NCBI GenBank assembly: GCA_905397405.1
Contig: CAJPVJ010000037.1
Span: forward strand, 1-56,440
Length of the DNA stretch: 56,440 nt
Reading direction: 5' to 3'
Source of the DNA: Oppiella nova
Lineage: Eukaryota > Arthropoda > Arachnida > Sarcoptiformes > Oppiidae
Shown here in pieces: positions 24,380 to 34,288 of this stretch (positions within the stretch are counted from its first letter, which is position 1; each line of letters begins with the position of its first letter). Position numbers and translations under genes: made by a program. Below the pieces are notes generated by a model. That model made no database searches and was not told where the DNA came from. It worked only from the letters and a program-made list of their open reading frames with translations.

Positions 24380-25344
24380 TGTTTGCAATAATGTATTGAC
24401 TTTTAATTGAAATAATTTTCTAATCGAGAATTACATTATCATCGAAATCATCGAATCTCGAGTTGTTTGTGTTAAACAGAGATTTGTTTCGTATGTTTTT
24501 ATAACAAGTATTTAATTTATTTCTTAACATTCATATCATTGTAATTGATATTAATAATGCAGTAAATAGTTTTTGTTATTTATATAATGTTTATTGTTGT
24601 AAAAGACATGAATTTTTAGAATAAATCAATTTAGTAATTAAAATGTGTTTCAATTGATTACTGAAAATTTGTTTCATACCTTATTTTTTAGCCAATCTTT
24701 ATATCAATAAATATATAAATAACTGACTCAAATCAAACTTATTTATGATAAGATATTTGTATATTTAAATAGAGGCAATTATTTTATATTTATCATAAAT
24801 TGAAAATATAATCAGAATTTATTAAGGTAATAAGTTTTAGCCTAAGTTTCAATAAGAGGGCAATTTATCTAACTTTATGTTCAGAATATTCATTGATTTG
24901 AATAACTTATCGCATATCTACCGGTACACCTAAATCTAAATTCTTGATTTGGTGAGATTTAACACTTTGCTTTGTTAATAAATATTGTGTATTATAGCAA
25001 TTTTATATTATAAGACAAATATGTAAATGAGTGGAAGTCTGCGGAGGAGTCTTCATCACAAACGTCACAATTCTTGTAAACTGAAAGTCTATTGCAAAAC
25101 AGAATATAAAATATACTATTATAATAATAATTTATATTGCAGATTAATTTATATTTTCGTATACAAAATATATGTACCGTAAAGCCTACTTTCCTGTAGT
25201 TTTATACCACATAATATCCTTTTTAACACACTTTTCACACAAATCCTGTCTTTTTTATATTGTATCTGAATATGAAATCATATTCTCTATATTTTTTACA
25301 TTACATTAATTATATAACAGAATTGAAAGTCAACTGTAGTGACA
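24380..25344. other. AT-rich intergenic DNA
   Basis: Nearly 1 kb of AT-rich sequence between the SLC41 stop and the Diedel-like gene. AATAAA-type signals occur (for example near 24619). No ORF or exon-like stretch. Confidence 0.6.
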
Positions 25345-25836
25345 ATGAGTGCAACTGTAATATACGGCACACTACTAGCAGTCATAATGATGGTACGGGT
25401 GGACAGGGCTGGGGGTGAGTGCTGTCACGTCCCACTCAAATGCGAAGAGAGCTCGCGATCTATGGACCGGTGCTATGACTGCACGGAAGCCACCATTTAC
25501 TGCGGTCTCGGGTCTTGTAATGTGTTTGGCTGTAACTGTGGGGGCGGCTGTCGGAAAGGGGACTCCAGTCTCTGGTGTTGGAACATAGCGTCGGGATGTA
25601 AAGGCAAATACTTTTACCAAAAATTGTTGTCCTTATCTGCTAAATCCAAAAATACATTGAATGCCAAACAACTGTTTGCTAAATTGGATACGGATTCTAA
25701 TGGTAAGCTTAGCTATAGAGAAGCGCACAGGTATCTCATTGGAAAGGCATTCAATGACTACGACATCGACTATGAGTTCGACAAAATGGACACAAATAAA
25801 GATGGATTTTTGTCACTTCAAGAAATTGACCGCTAA
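25345..25836 (+). CDS. Secreted Diedel-like cysteine-rich domain fused to an EF-hand pair
   Basis: Single-exon ORF of 163 residues from the first ATG in frame. Residues 1 to about 23 form a hydrophobic signal peptide (TVIYGTLLAVIMMV). Residues about 25-85 have a Cys pattern matching Diedel, a small secreted insect cytokine that damps IMD signalling in Drosophila: ECC near the mature N-terminus, then CYDC, then CGLGSCNVFGCNCGGGC. After a linker come two canonical 12-residue EF-hand loops, DTDSNGKLSYRE and DTNKDGFLSLQE, with the expected D/N at positions 1, 3 and 5, G at 6 and E at 12. A Ca2+-binding extracellular role is inferred for the tail. I know of no described Diedel/EF-hand fusion. It is also unusual in being intronless among mostly spliced neighbours. 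Diedel-like genes also occur in some insect DNA viruses, so transfer history is worth testing. Confidence 0.8.
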   Translation: MSATVIYGTLLAVIMMVRVDRAGGECCHVPLKCEESSRSMDRCYDCTEATIYCGLGSCNVFGCNCGGGCRKGDSSLWCWNIASGCKGKYFYQKLLSLSAKSKNTLNAKQLFAKLDTDSNGKLSYREAHRYLIGKAFNDYDIDYEFDKMDTNKDGFLSLQEIDR

Positions 25837-26095
25837 TTTGGTTATGTCTTAAAATTAATCATCAATTTATATATAAGTTATGTCAAACATTTCATAAATG
25901 AAAAATTTATATATTTTTTAACTGATACTTCACATCATAAACTCGTTACCTTGTTTATTTAAATTAAAAATACTGTTAATTAACACGAAATTCATAGATT
26001 TTATTAAATAATTCAATTAATGACACGATTTAATACAAAATTAATTATATAAATACAACAATTCTTATGAATCCCTTGTCTTTGAATTCTTGTGG

Positions 26096-26404
26096 TCAGT
26101 CATCTCCTGGTCGGTCAGTCATCTCTCGACTAATCTTCACATCGACCCGATTATCACAACTGATGTATAGATTATAAGTCTTCCGGTAAGACTTCAAATC
26201 GTGTGATATATCGATGGGAATGGTTGTCACACTTTGTGTCCCATCACTCGTCTCATTGATCTTCACAAGTCTTCGAACTCGAGGACCACTGGAAGACTTG
26301 CGCTTACGTCCCACCACTCGCTCGCCATCACCACTACTTCCCCGGTCATCGCTTTCGGACGCAAATCTCTTACCACTTCGGGTACAACCTATCGGTTCCG
26401 TCAT
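26096..26404 (-). CDS. Hypothetical basic/acidic low-complexity protein
   Basis: ORF of 102 residues from the ATG at 26404. It has an N-terminal Ser/Asp/Gly-rich segment, a cluster GRKRKSSSGPRVRR that looks like a nuclear localisation signal, and a C-terminal stretch SYRKTYNLYISCDNRVDVKI that could form beta strands. GC content is higher than in the surrounding DNA, which favours real coding, but no family is recognised and no intron is apparent. Lengthening it past 26404 requires a non-ATG start. Moderate to low confidence. Confidence 0.45.
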   Translation of the reverse strand: MTEPIGCTRSGKRFASESDDRGSSGDGERVVGRKRKSSSGPRVRRLVKINETSDGTQSVTTIPIDISHDLKSYRKTYNLYISCDNRVDVKISREMTDRPGDD

Positions 26405-27677
26405 CTTAACGATTGTCTCACTGAATGGCAAACAATAGTGTTTTGTGTATAACTTAAAAGTTGACAAATTATATGATAAGAGTAAGCTATGTCTGCAATG
26501 TTAAGCACATTGACAGACACTACAGTATAATAGTATAGTATTGGTTAGCTTTTAGAATTATTATATTCAAATGAATGGGAGCACATATCATACTGCATAT
26601 ACTGTACATATGAACAAAGCTCATTAGATTATCTATAATATCATCATTTATTATTTCGTCGACAATTTCATAAAACCTATTTTCATTGATTCAAAACTTT
26701 TATAATTCAAGTTGAAATGACTCATTCATATGAAAACTATGGCCTACAGTTGAACCAGTTTGTAGAAAACTTAATTTCACACAAATAATTACAAAATATG
26801 TTACATGTACTGTATTTCACAATAAAATATTACCGATATAATTACTATCACTGTACTAAGAATTAAACCATTATTATGTATATGTAGCTCTTATTTAGGC
26901 ATAAGGGCTATACTTAGAGATAAAATAAAGTATTTATTATTTTTAAAAAAAATATTACCGGTATTTTGATACAGTATTTACTGTATTTGTCAATTTACAG
27001 TACTATTACCGTAATAGAGTTTGAGTGATTTTATTATAGTCTTACTCTGACTTGATTACGAGTTCTTGAACAAACATTTATTTATGATACAAATTGTGAG
27101 ATGTACCGTTTAACATTTACGGTATCAAAAATATTTTTATTCAAGATTTTATTTTATTGAAAAACTAGAAAAATTTTAACAACTCTAAAATACTGTACAG
27201 TATTACAAAATTGCAAATGACATAGATTATATATTAAGCTTATGAATGAAAAATACAAAGATCAGTGTTATGAATTGCTAAACTGTTAATATGTGAATAT
27301 CAAAATAGTGGTCAAATACTTACTCGTTAATAGGCAACCAAAATGGTTAGAGACTACGAACAATAAGGTTTCCGCTTAAGTTATTAAATAACAATTTTAT
27401 AATCATTTTAAAAATATAACTTATTTAATAATAAATTAAATGATATTTAAATCTCTATATTATTGATAAGCACTTCTTAATACTGTACTAAATTTACTAA
27501 TTATTTACTGATATTTCTGTACAAATATATTAAATATACAGTATTTACTATTATTGAGATTGGCATTAAATGTACGGTAAGTATGAGTTCAGGTGTCATG
27601 TAATTAATCATAACAGAAAATGATTCATAATATGAAATAATGGACAATAAATAGTTGTTGTGAACTAATCAATAAAC
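26405..27677. other. AT-rich intergenic DNA dense in TACTGTA/TACAGTA and CGGTA words
   Basis: 1.27 kb with no exon-like sequence. Short palindromic words such as TACTGTACAGTA (around 27190) and ACCGGTA (around 26960) recur more here than in most of the window. Confidence 0.55.
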
Positions 27678-29077
27678 CTATACATCCGACGGATCTGTCG
27701 CATACTTCTTCAACTTCTTAATCATTTTGATTTCGCGATCACTTCTCAAATACTTATTGATCTCGGAATCAGACATTTCCTCATCTGATTTCGTCAAATC
27801 CACGGCACTCTCACTCTCATTGGTTTTAGCCTTACATTTGGATCTCTTCTTAAACATGTGGACCCAATCGCCAGACTTATGGTTGGGATCGTTATCATCG
27901 CTCGAAGACATGCCATTCGCTATTAAGTTGCGCTTCATTTGCTGGTTGTAGTCAAACACCAGAGACGACTGGTATTGCAATACTCGGTCCAAATGGATAC
28001 TGATGTTGGACTTAGTGATGGCAACTGTCCTATAGGTGACGAGTTGAGCGGCCAGTCGTTTGATGGCATTGAAGAGTTCGGTGACTCTCTCACAAGTCGT
28101 GTGTTTGTATTCAATACCCATTTGTCGGCAAAACTCTGTGAGTTTCACTTTACGGCGCTCGTATGGCTTAATGGACTTCCAGGCCAGGAATGTGGCCGCG
28201 TATATGATGTGAGTGGGCGTCCGGCCCTCTATCAGCCAACACTCCCTCTCCAACTCCAAGATCTTCGCCACCTTCTCCTCCAGAGCCTAGAAGTCATACA
28301 CAAAACATTGAGTCAATGAAATGAATGCGAAAGACATTGAAACCCAAAGACTCTAACCTTTCTCTCAGTCTTATCGATGTTGGCCTCACTCAAGACCACC
28401 GGAACCAACGACTCGATGGGCATCTGTTCCGGTCTAAAGTCCGGGAACTCTTTGATCACTTGATTGTACACTCGATTGAACTCATATGGCGTGCAATTGA
28501 CGGCATTACAGATGTGTCCGATTGTCACGATATTGCCCTCACTTATGAGTGTTATGTACAGACATATGGCGGACAACACCCTCTTCGTGGTCAACGTCGC
28601 GCACCGGAAGTGAGTCGCTATCAAAGTCTTATACTTCTCGACCGCCAGATCCTGAATATGTTTGCCCAGCGATAGGCTCGACACCAATGTGTCCAACACT
28701 GCAGTATTGAACCGCTTGGCCGTCGCGAACGTGTCTTTGGATCCATGGATGCCTCGGATGTAGGCTTTCTTGCCGTCCGGATCATGATTGCAGGCATAGG
28801 TCTGCGTGGGGTCGGCCCTCAACATGTCTCCCGAGTCTCTGAATACCTGTCCACACTTCACGCACACAGTTATCCCGTCGTACTTCTGGATGTCGTGTCC
28901 CGTCTTAAGACATCCATCTAAACGTCTTAAGACGTCTGAATTGCCACTCATCTCATCCGTGCACCTCATGGCCAACGAAGACCGGCCATCACCACCACAT
29001 CTCGAGTCGCCAGTCGTGTCCACCTCTTCAATGTCAATGCCATTGGTGTTGTCATTGTTATCAATACAGTTAGCCAT
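27678..29077 (-). CDS. BRF2: BRF2, TFIIB-related subunit of RNA polymerase III TFIIIB
   Basis: TFIIB-like factor that, with TBP and BDP1, recruits Pol III to type 3 promoters (U6, 7SK) in metazoans. Two exons (28358-29077, 27678-28286) join in phase 0 to 442 residues; human BRF2 is 419. After an acidic tail comes a zinc ribbon with one clear CVKCG knuckle; the first knuckle is degenerate (a single Cys with a His five residues on, CLKTGH). Two cyclin-like repeats follow (about 130-225 and 240-345), the second with ECWLIEGRTPTHIIYAATFL. The C-terminal SDSEINKYLRSDREI is a BRF-type motif that distinguishes it from TFIIB. No lesion. It is divergent from the zinc-finger gene at 29795, with a 717-bp shared upstream region. 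Confidence 0.88.
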
Positions 29078-29794
29078 CGATGGTCTCAATTATGTCTCAA
29101 TGATTGTCACAAATCTCTGTGAAATGATAGTCACTTTGACTCGCAGTTCATAATGTGTTCAAAAAACATAACATTAGCGACACTTTCCAATGGACTGTCA
29201 ATTTATTTTCCCTCACATAATGTGAGTCACATTCACAATAGGGTTGTATAATAGCACAATATATTTCAGTTTTAACTTACAGTATATCATATCATATAAG
29301 TTGCATATTATGTCCATTCATATTATGGGTATATTTCACATCTATTATCATATAAATTTATATTAATACCTGAGTGGGGGTCCATTTTACGAGGTGTTTG
29401 AATTAATGTATACCCGCATAATGTTTAATACTGTAATAATATAATTTACAATATTAAACAACCCTACTCAATTTATGTTGGGTCATACAGTTATAACGCA
29501 ATAATATGCATTGTTGGGGGTCTGAGGGGACAGTGATTAGTGTAATTGTAATTGAAGTTCAATCTAAACGTATTATTCATTGAAAGCAGACTAATAGGGG
29601 GTTGAAAGGACCACCCCCACCCCACCCCATTACCCTCATTACCATGCTCATTTAAGTGTGATTATCATATCATATTGAACACGTTTGAACAAAACAAATG
29701 AAACTCTTGTGAATGTTGTGAACAATCAGTGAATCTATTGAATGGTATATTTGGTCACAAATTGTGGTCGACTGTAGAGATATCCCCAAAATAG
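29078..29794. other. Divergent upstream region of BRF2 and a zinc-finger gene
   Basis: About 717 bp. Mostly AT-rich but with unusual G and C tracts at 29514-29635, including a potential G-quadruplex motif on the minus strand. No coding exon seen. Confidence 0.6.
29614..29635 (-). promoter_or_regulatory. Potential G-quadruplex motif
   Basis: The plus strand has C-runs of 5, 4, 4 and 3 separated by 1, 1 and 4 bases. On the minus strand this satisfies the G3+N1-7 rule for an intramolecular G-quadruplex. It lies 160-180 bp upstream of the zinc-finger start codon in otherwise AT-rich DNA. Regulatory function is inferred only. Confidence 0.5.
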
Positions 29795-30415
29795 ATGTCT
29801 TTCGTGGCGAAGAGCGGGAAGTACTTTGAGTGCAATGTCTGTCATTACAAGACTGTCTCCAATGACCGCTACTTAAGACATATGGCGGACAGCCATCCAA
29901 TTGTTGGCAAAGTTAGGACCAACACATCCAAAGACAAATCAGCGCTCAATGGGTCGACAAATGGGTATAATTTGCGCCCAAATGGACACAAAACGAGTGA
30001 ACAATTGGTCGAAAGCCCACAAAAGCCCTCATCGGATGACACAAAGACCTTATCTCCAAACGAAACCATCTCTGAGTGTGACTTGAAATTCAAAACCGAA
30101 TACTCGAAGAGTTTTTTAGATTTTGTGACCACTTTTAACACGAAGAAGAGGTCATACACTGATAGCATGAGATCGTCCACTGATTTGTCGGCCAATGAGA
30201 GCCAAGAATCCGATTCTTCGGACGACAAGCGGGTGGTGTGTGAGTGGAAGGGATGCTTCAAGACGTTTGCATCGACTGGTAATATGAGGAATCATATGAG
30301 ACAATACCACCTGAAGGAGACCCGGTTCACATGCGATCACCACAACTGTTTCAAGTCATTCCTTCACTTCAACCAGTTGTTGGCCCACAGGAACACCCAC
30401 TCCAAGAACCACTGA
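29795..30415 (+). CDS. C2H2 zinc-finger protein (three fingers)
   Basis: Intronless ORF of 206 residues. Finger 1 (about residues 11-35) is YFECNVCHYKTVSNDRYLRH followed by MADSH. A Ser/Thr/Lys-rich linker of about 110 residues follows, then two adjacent fingers of the C-x4-C type, CEWKGCFKTFASTGNMRNH and CDHHNCFKSFLHFNQLLAH. The C-x4-C spacing resembles TFIIIA/GLI/ZIC-class fingers. It is presumably a nuclear DNA-binding protein. No orthologue is recognised. The second and third fingers end at the C-terminus with HRNTHSKNH, so nothing appears truncated. Confidence 0.82.
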   Translation: MSFVAKSGKYFECNVCHYKTVSNDRYLRHMADSHPIVGKVRTNTSKDKSALNGSTNGYNLRPNGHKTSEQLVESPQKPSSDDTKTLSPNETISECDLKFKTEYSKSFLDFVTTFNTKKRSYTDSMRSSTDLSANESQESDSSDDKRVVCEWKGCFKTFASTGNMRNHMRQYHLKETRFTCDHHNCFKSFLHFNQLLAHRNTHSKNH

Positions 30416-30947
30416 TTCCGATGACACCATTCCATACGATTATGATCTATGATTAGACAATCACTACTGCCTTACTCTTATAGTTACTCTATATCTTTAA
30501 TTCAGTGTTCATTTACTCCAATATTAAGCTTTAATTTCTTTAAAAATACTTAAATCAATAACTTGTGACAATTTATCAATAATTAGTCATCTCATTATAA
30601 GTTTATATATAATTATAATCAACATTAATATTTATAATGTATGGCACGGTATTCACAATTATTATTCTTTACTATTCTAACATTGATTTTAAGTTTGATT
30701 CATTTTCTCAGTATATTTTCTTATCCTCAGTTTGAATCTCAATTAAACTCTTTCTAATAAATGTTATATCAAAATATTTGTTAATTCTTAGTACAGTATT
30801 AATATATTTTATTTATACGGTAACAGTGTAATTAATATGGAATTACAATAATTATAATTGTATGGTAAATTAAAAATATTCTGTACTTTAAGCTGTTGAA
30901 TCTTTATTTTGTTTAATTTTCATTTTTTAATTTATGCAAATAAACGG
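30416..30947. other. AT-rich intergenic DNA
   Basis: About 530 bp between the zinc-finger stop and the promoter of the first small secreted gene; no features beyond short AT repeats. Confidence 0.6.
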
Positions 30948-30955
30948 TATAAAAG
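30948..30955 (+). promoter_or_regulatory. TATA box of secreted peptide gene A
   Basis: TATAAAAG within GGTATAAAAG, 66 nt before the ATG at 31021. The same GGTATAAAA sits 78-86 nt before the paralogous gene B. Confidence 0.55.
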
Positions 30956-31020
30956 TTTGTTAAAATTAGCTTATATTAAAATTGATAAAATTTTATTCAA
31001 AATACAGTAAATTATTAAAA

Positions 31021-31544
31021 ATGAGAGTTGTTTTAATTACATTCATTTGTGTAATTATATTCCCATTCTATTGCTTATCCAGCAATACTACCAGTGCTTC
31101 GAGTAATTATTTAATAATTATTTAAATTCAAAAATATAGTTAAAAACTCAAACAATTTATTCTAATTATATAATTATATAATATATTAAAGACATAGAAA
31201 TACAGCAAAAATCGCAAGAATCGGGTGGTTATGGCGCTAATGATCAACGAAAGCTAACAGATGCTAAAAATGGAGGTCTCGGAGGTCTGGGAGGTCTGGG
31301 CCCGTCGGGCTGTGCCTGTGCTGCCGGTGCGGGAAACCTAATCCACTCTCTGGTCGTTTTGGTGATCACAGTATTGGCTCAGCTGTTGAACGCTGTGGTG
31401 ACTATCGTTCAGTGCCTCCTCGGAGTCGAAGGAATCAATTCATTGGTCGGCAATATATTGACGAATGCATTGCCCGGTGTTGTAGGAGTTCTCAACAATT
31501 TAGTCTCCATTATCGGACAGACTTTGGGAAATTTAACAGGATAA
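31021..31544 (+). CDS. Small secreted hydrophobic protein A (tandem pair, unknown family)
   Basis: Two exons (31021-31102, 31192-31544) joined in phase 1 give 144 residues. A signal peptide of about 20 residues (RVVLITFICVIIFPFYCLSS) is interrupted after a few mature residues by the intron. A polar linker follows, then a GGLGGLGGLG run, a CACAAGAG segment and a long amphipathic hydrophobic domain containing LVVLVITVLAQLLNAVVTIV and, after a Cys, GINSLVG. Gene B about 0.6 kb downstream has the same exon structure, intron phase and hydrophobic core, so this is a real two-gene family. No known family is recognised; membrane-active peptide, cuticle/silk component or lipid carrier are all possible and untested. 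Confidence 0.72.
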
Positions 31545-32100
31545 GTATCGGTATAGTTCAAATATTATAAACTATATATTATTAATCATATTTATATATT
31601 CTGTATTTTATTTTGCTTATATTATAACTCGCTTCGAGATATCTATCTGAGATAAACTTCGAAATCTAATAAAATGTCATAAGTATCTTAGAATGCAGTT
31701 AATATACTATCTTATTAGTTAAATTAAAAAACTATTTAGCTATTAATTTATAAATAACTTATATTTTATGTTTTAAATATAATCTTTACAAAAATATTTA
31801 TAATTTTAAAATGAGTTAAAACTTTTAGCAACTCATATACCGTAATCTCTTTAAATATTAAATTTATTAATCAAACAATTTTAGTTTTACTCAAAACAGC
31901 TTTGGGTACTAAATTAATTGCTGTGTACTGTATGCTGCAAATTAAACACTTTATTACAAACATGTATTATATTTTATATTTTAATAATAATTATTAATAA
32001 CTATAATGCACTTTAATGTGATTGAAAGAATATTGGCCCCAAAAAATCAAATTCATAAAACACATGATTTGGTAAAACATGTATTGCTTTCTAATTGAGG
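31545..32100. other. AT-rich spacer between tandem secreted genes
   Basis: About 560 bp; no ORF. Holds the 3' end of gene A and the upstream region of gene B. Confidence 0.6.
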
Positions 32101-32109
32101 TATAAAAAG
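32101..32109 (+). promoter_or_regulatory. TATA box of secreted peptide gene B
   Basis: TATAAAAAG, preceded by GG as in gene A, ending 78 nt before the ATG at 32187. Confidence 0.55.
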
Positions 32110-32186
32110 ACAAAACAAACAAAATTTTAATCATAAAAAATCAAAAATATATTCTGTTATATATCATAAATAAAAATAATTTAAAA

Positions 32187-32601
32187 ATGAAATTATTATT
32201 ATTTATCGGAATCGGAATTTGCATTTTAAACACAATTGTCTGCCAAGAGATCACCGACGAATCACATTCTTTGGGTAATTCTTTGGAAATGCATTCATTT
32301 GTAATCATATAACCAATGATTATATACTTATACAGTGTTTGGGAGCGAAGTGGTGGATGACCGGCACGGGGATATTGGGGATACACTGATCAATGCACTC
32401 GTATATCTAGTATTGACAGTATTGGCAAATCTGTTGAATTCTGTGGTCACTATTGTCTCATGTCTGGCTGGTCTCAAGGGTCTCAATTCACTTTTGGGAA
32501 CCTTTTTATCCATAACCCCAGGGCTAATCAGTGTCGTACAGAATGCAATTAATGTCACCGGCGCGGTCCTTGCTAAACTCATAAGCATTAAACATGGTTG
32601 A
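32187..32601 (+). CDS. Small secreted hydrophobic protein B (tandem pair, unknown family)
   Basis: Two exons (32187-32274, 32336-32601) joined in phase 1 give 117 residues. The signal peptide (KLLLFIGIGICILNTIVCQ) is followed by a short acidic stretch instead of the Gly-rich linker of protein A. The hydrophobic domain holds LVYLVLTVLANLLNSVVTIV, then a Cys and GLNSLLG, aligning closely with protein A. The order strand, Cys, G-x-N-S-L is conserved, suggesting a folded helical unit rather than random hydrophobicity. The 61-nt intron is at the short end for this window. Function unknown. Confidence 0.72.
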
Positions 32602-33238
32602 TTTTATTAACTAGAATATTTTTCATTGTAATTTCATTAAAAGTAATAAATGTTTAATGTTAAAGTGTAGTGTATTCATTCAGATACTGCATAAAGTTAC
32701 AATACAAAGAATTTTTACATCTCAATCTAATAAATTAAAATAAGGAAATTAATTAATTAATTAAAATTTTATTTTTAAAGTCATTCATACAAAGGCTATT
32801 AAGTTATTCCAAAAAACTTTTATGTTTTTTAAAATAATATTTATAGTTTTACTGTTTAACTTTAAAAACACTTGTTTAATGACAACGTGTTTAATAAAAA
32901 TAATTATTTTAGCGGTTTCGGCAATTTTAACAAAATATTTATTATAGACATAAAAGTTATATATAAATCAATTTTTTTATAAAAATTATATTTTATAACT
33001 TTAAATACGAGTTATTTCTTAAAAGTTTATATATAGAAAAATTAATACAACTTTTAAATAATATTGTAATTAAAAATAATAATTTCGATGAAATATGATA
33101 AACATTATGTGTTAGCTATGGGTAAAGAATCCTCTTTGAGGTCTGAATTGAATACAAAATCATAAGCGAAATGTTATATTAAATTATAAATATTTAACAA
33201 TAATTGAAGCAAACAAATTGAATTCAAATGTCAAGCAC
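32602..33238. other. AT-rich intergenic DNA
   Basis: About 640 bp between convergent genes (secreted protein B and SOD); no coding sequence or repeat of note. Confidence 0.6.
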
Positions 33239-34288
33239 TTAGGCCTTATCATTGGCCCAACCAATCAGACCACAGGCTACCCGACCGCCAGCATTGCCCG
33301 TTGTTTTGCTCTGTTCATGACCCCCACGACCCAAATCATCCATATTCTCGTGAACCTTGTTTTAACAATTAGTTTATTTTTAGACTACACTATACTTACA
33401 CTATAATTACTAAAACATAAAGATATACACTAACCACCACAGCTCGGCCTACAATGGAATTGGAGCCACTATTGAGGGATAGGTAATAGTCCTGGATGTC
33501 TAACTGTGCCACACCATTGTCGTCGGCGAAAGCATTGCCCAAATCTCCTACATGTCTATTGAAGTCATCGGGAGATCCATGTTCTCGGTTATGGGGATTG
33601 AAGTGTCCGCCAGCACTGGTGCACGAGTTGGTCAGGTCTCCAAACTGGTGCACATGGAAACCGTGGGCACCTTTACTTAGACCTTCAATCTTACCCGTCA
33701 CCCGAACCTTATCGTAGCCCTATTTAACACCAATTTCAACATATTATTCAGAATTTAGAATTTTAAAAATATTTTATTAATATATTAATTAAATTTTGAA
33801 GTATTATTCAGTTTGCTTAAAAAAACAATTTCAATTAAATAATTTGTGTTAACCATTTGTAATACATTATAATTACGGTAAAAACTGTTATTCATTTCCT
33901 AATTACTCTATTTCTCAATGAATTTCACAATTTATTATAACTTTAGTTTTGACATATTTTCAATAAATTTTCAATAAACTCTTTTATGCACTAAATAAAC
34001 TTTATATAACTTTGTTAACTTTGTTTAAATAAAAATACAATCCAATATTTTAAAATTACATGTTAAAGGTTGATACAAAAATTCAAAAATACATACAATT
34101 TGCTCAAAGTTGATGACACCTGTAACTCCTTTGCCATTAAGTATTGCCACAGCTTTTAATGGCTTAAACTGTTGGGTGCGATACAACTGTCCGTTCAAAT
34201 AAGGCGATTCCCTGCCATATAAGAAACGCTGACTAAACACTACCGATAAAATACTAAACAACAAAGTTATAACAGTTAACACATTCAT
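33239..34288 (-). CDS. Secreted Cu/Zn superoxide dismutase
   Basis: Converts superoxide to H2O2 and O2; the signal peptide ([18 protein letters not shown]) places it outside the cell, like SOD3-type enzymes. Three exons (34097-34288, 33435-33719, 33239-33355) join in phase 0 to 197 residues. Copper ligands are in [12 protein letters not shown] and the C-terminal GRGGHEQS; zinc ligands and the bridging His are in [12 protein letters not shown]. The disulfide pair is the Cys in NSCTSAGG and the Cys in RVACGLIG, and the active-site Arg is in GGRVACG. The N-terminal strand [19 protein letters not shown] is in exon 1. All key residues are present, so it should be active. Confidence 0.93.
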
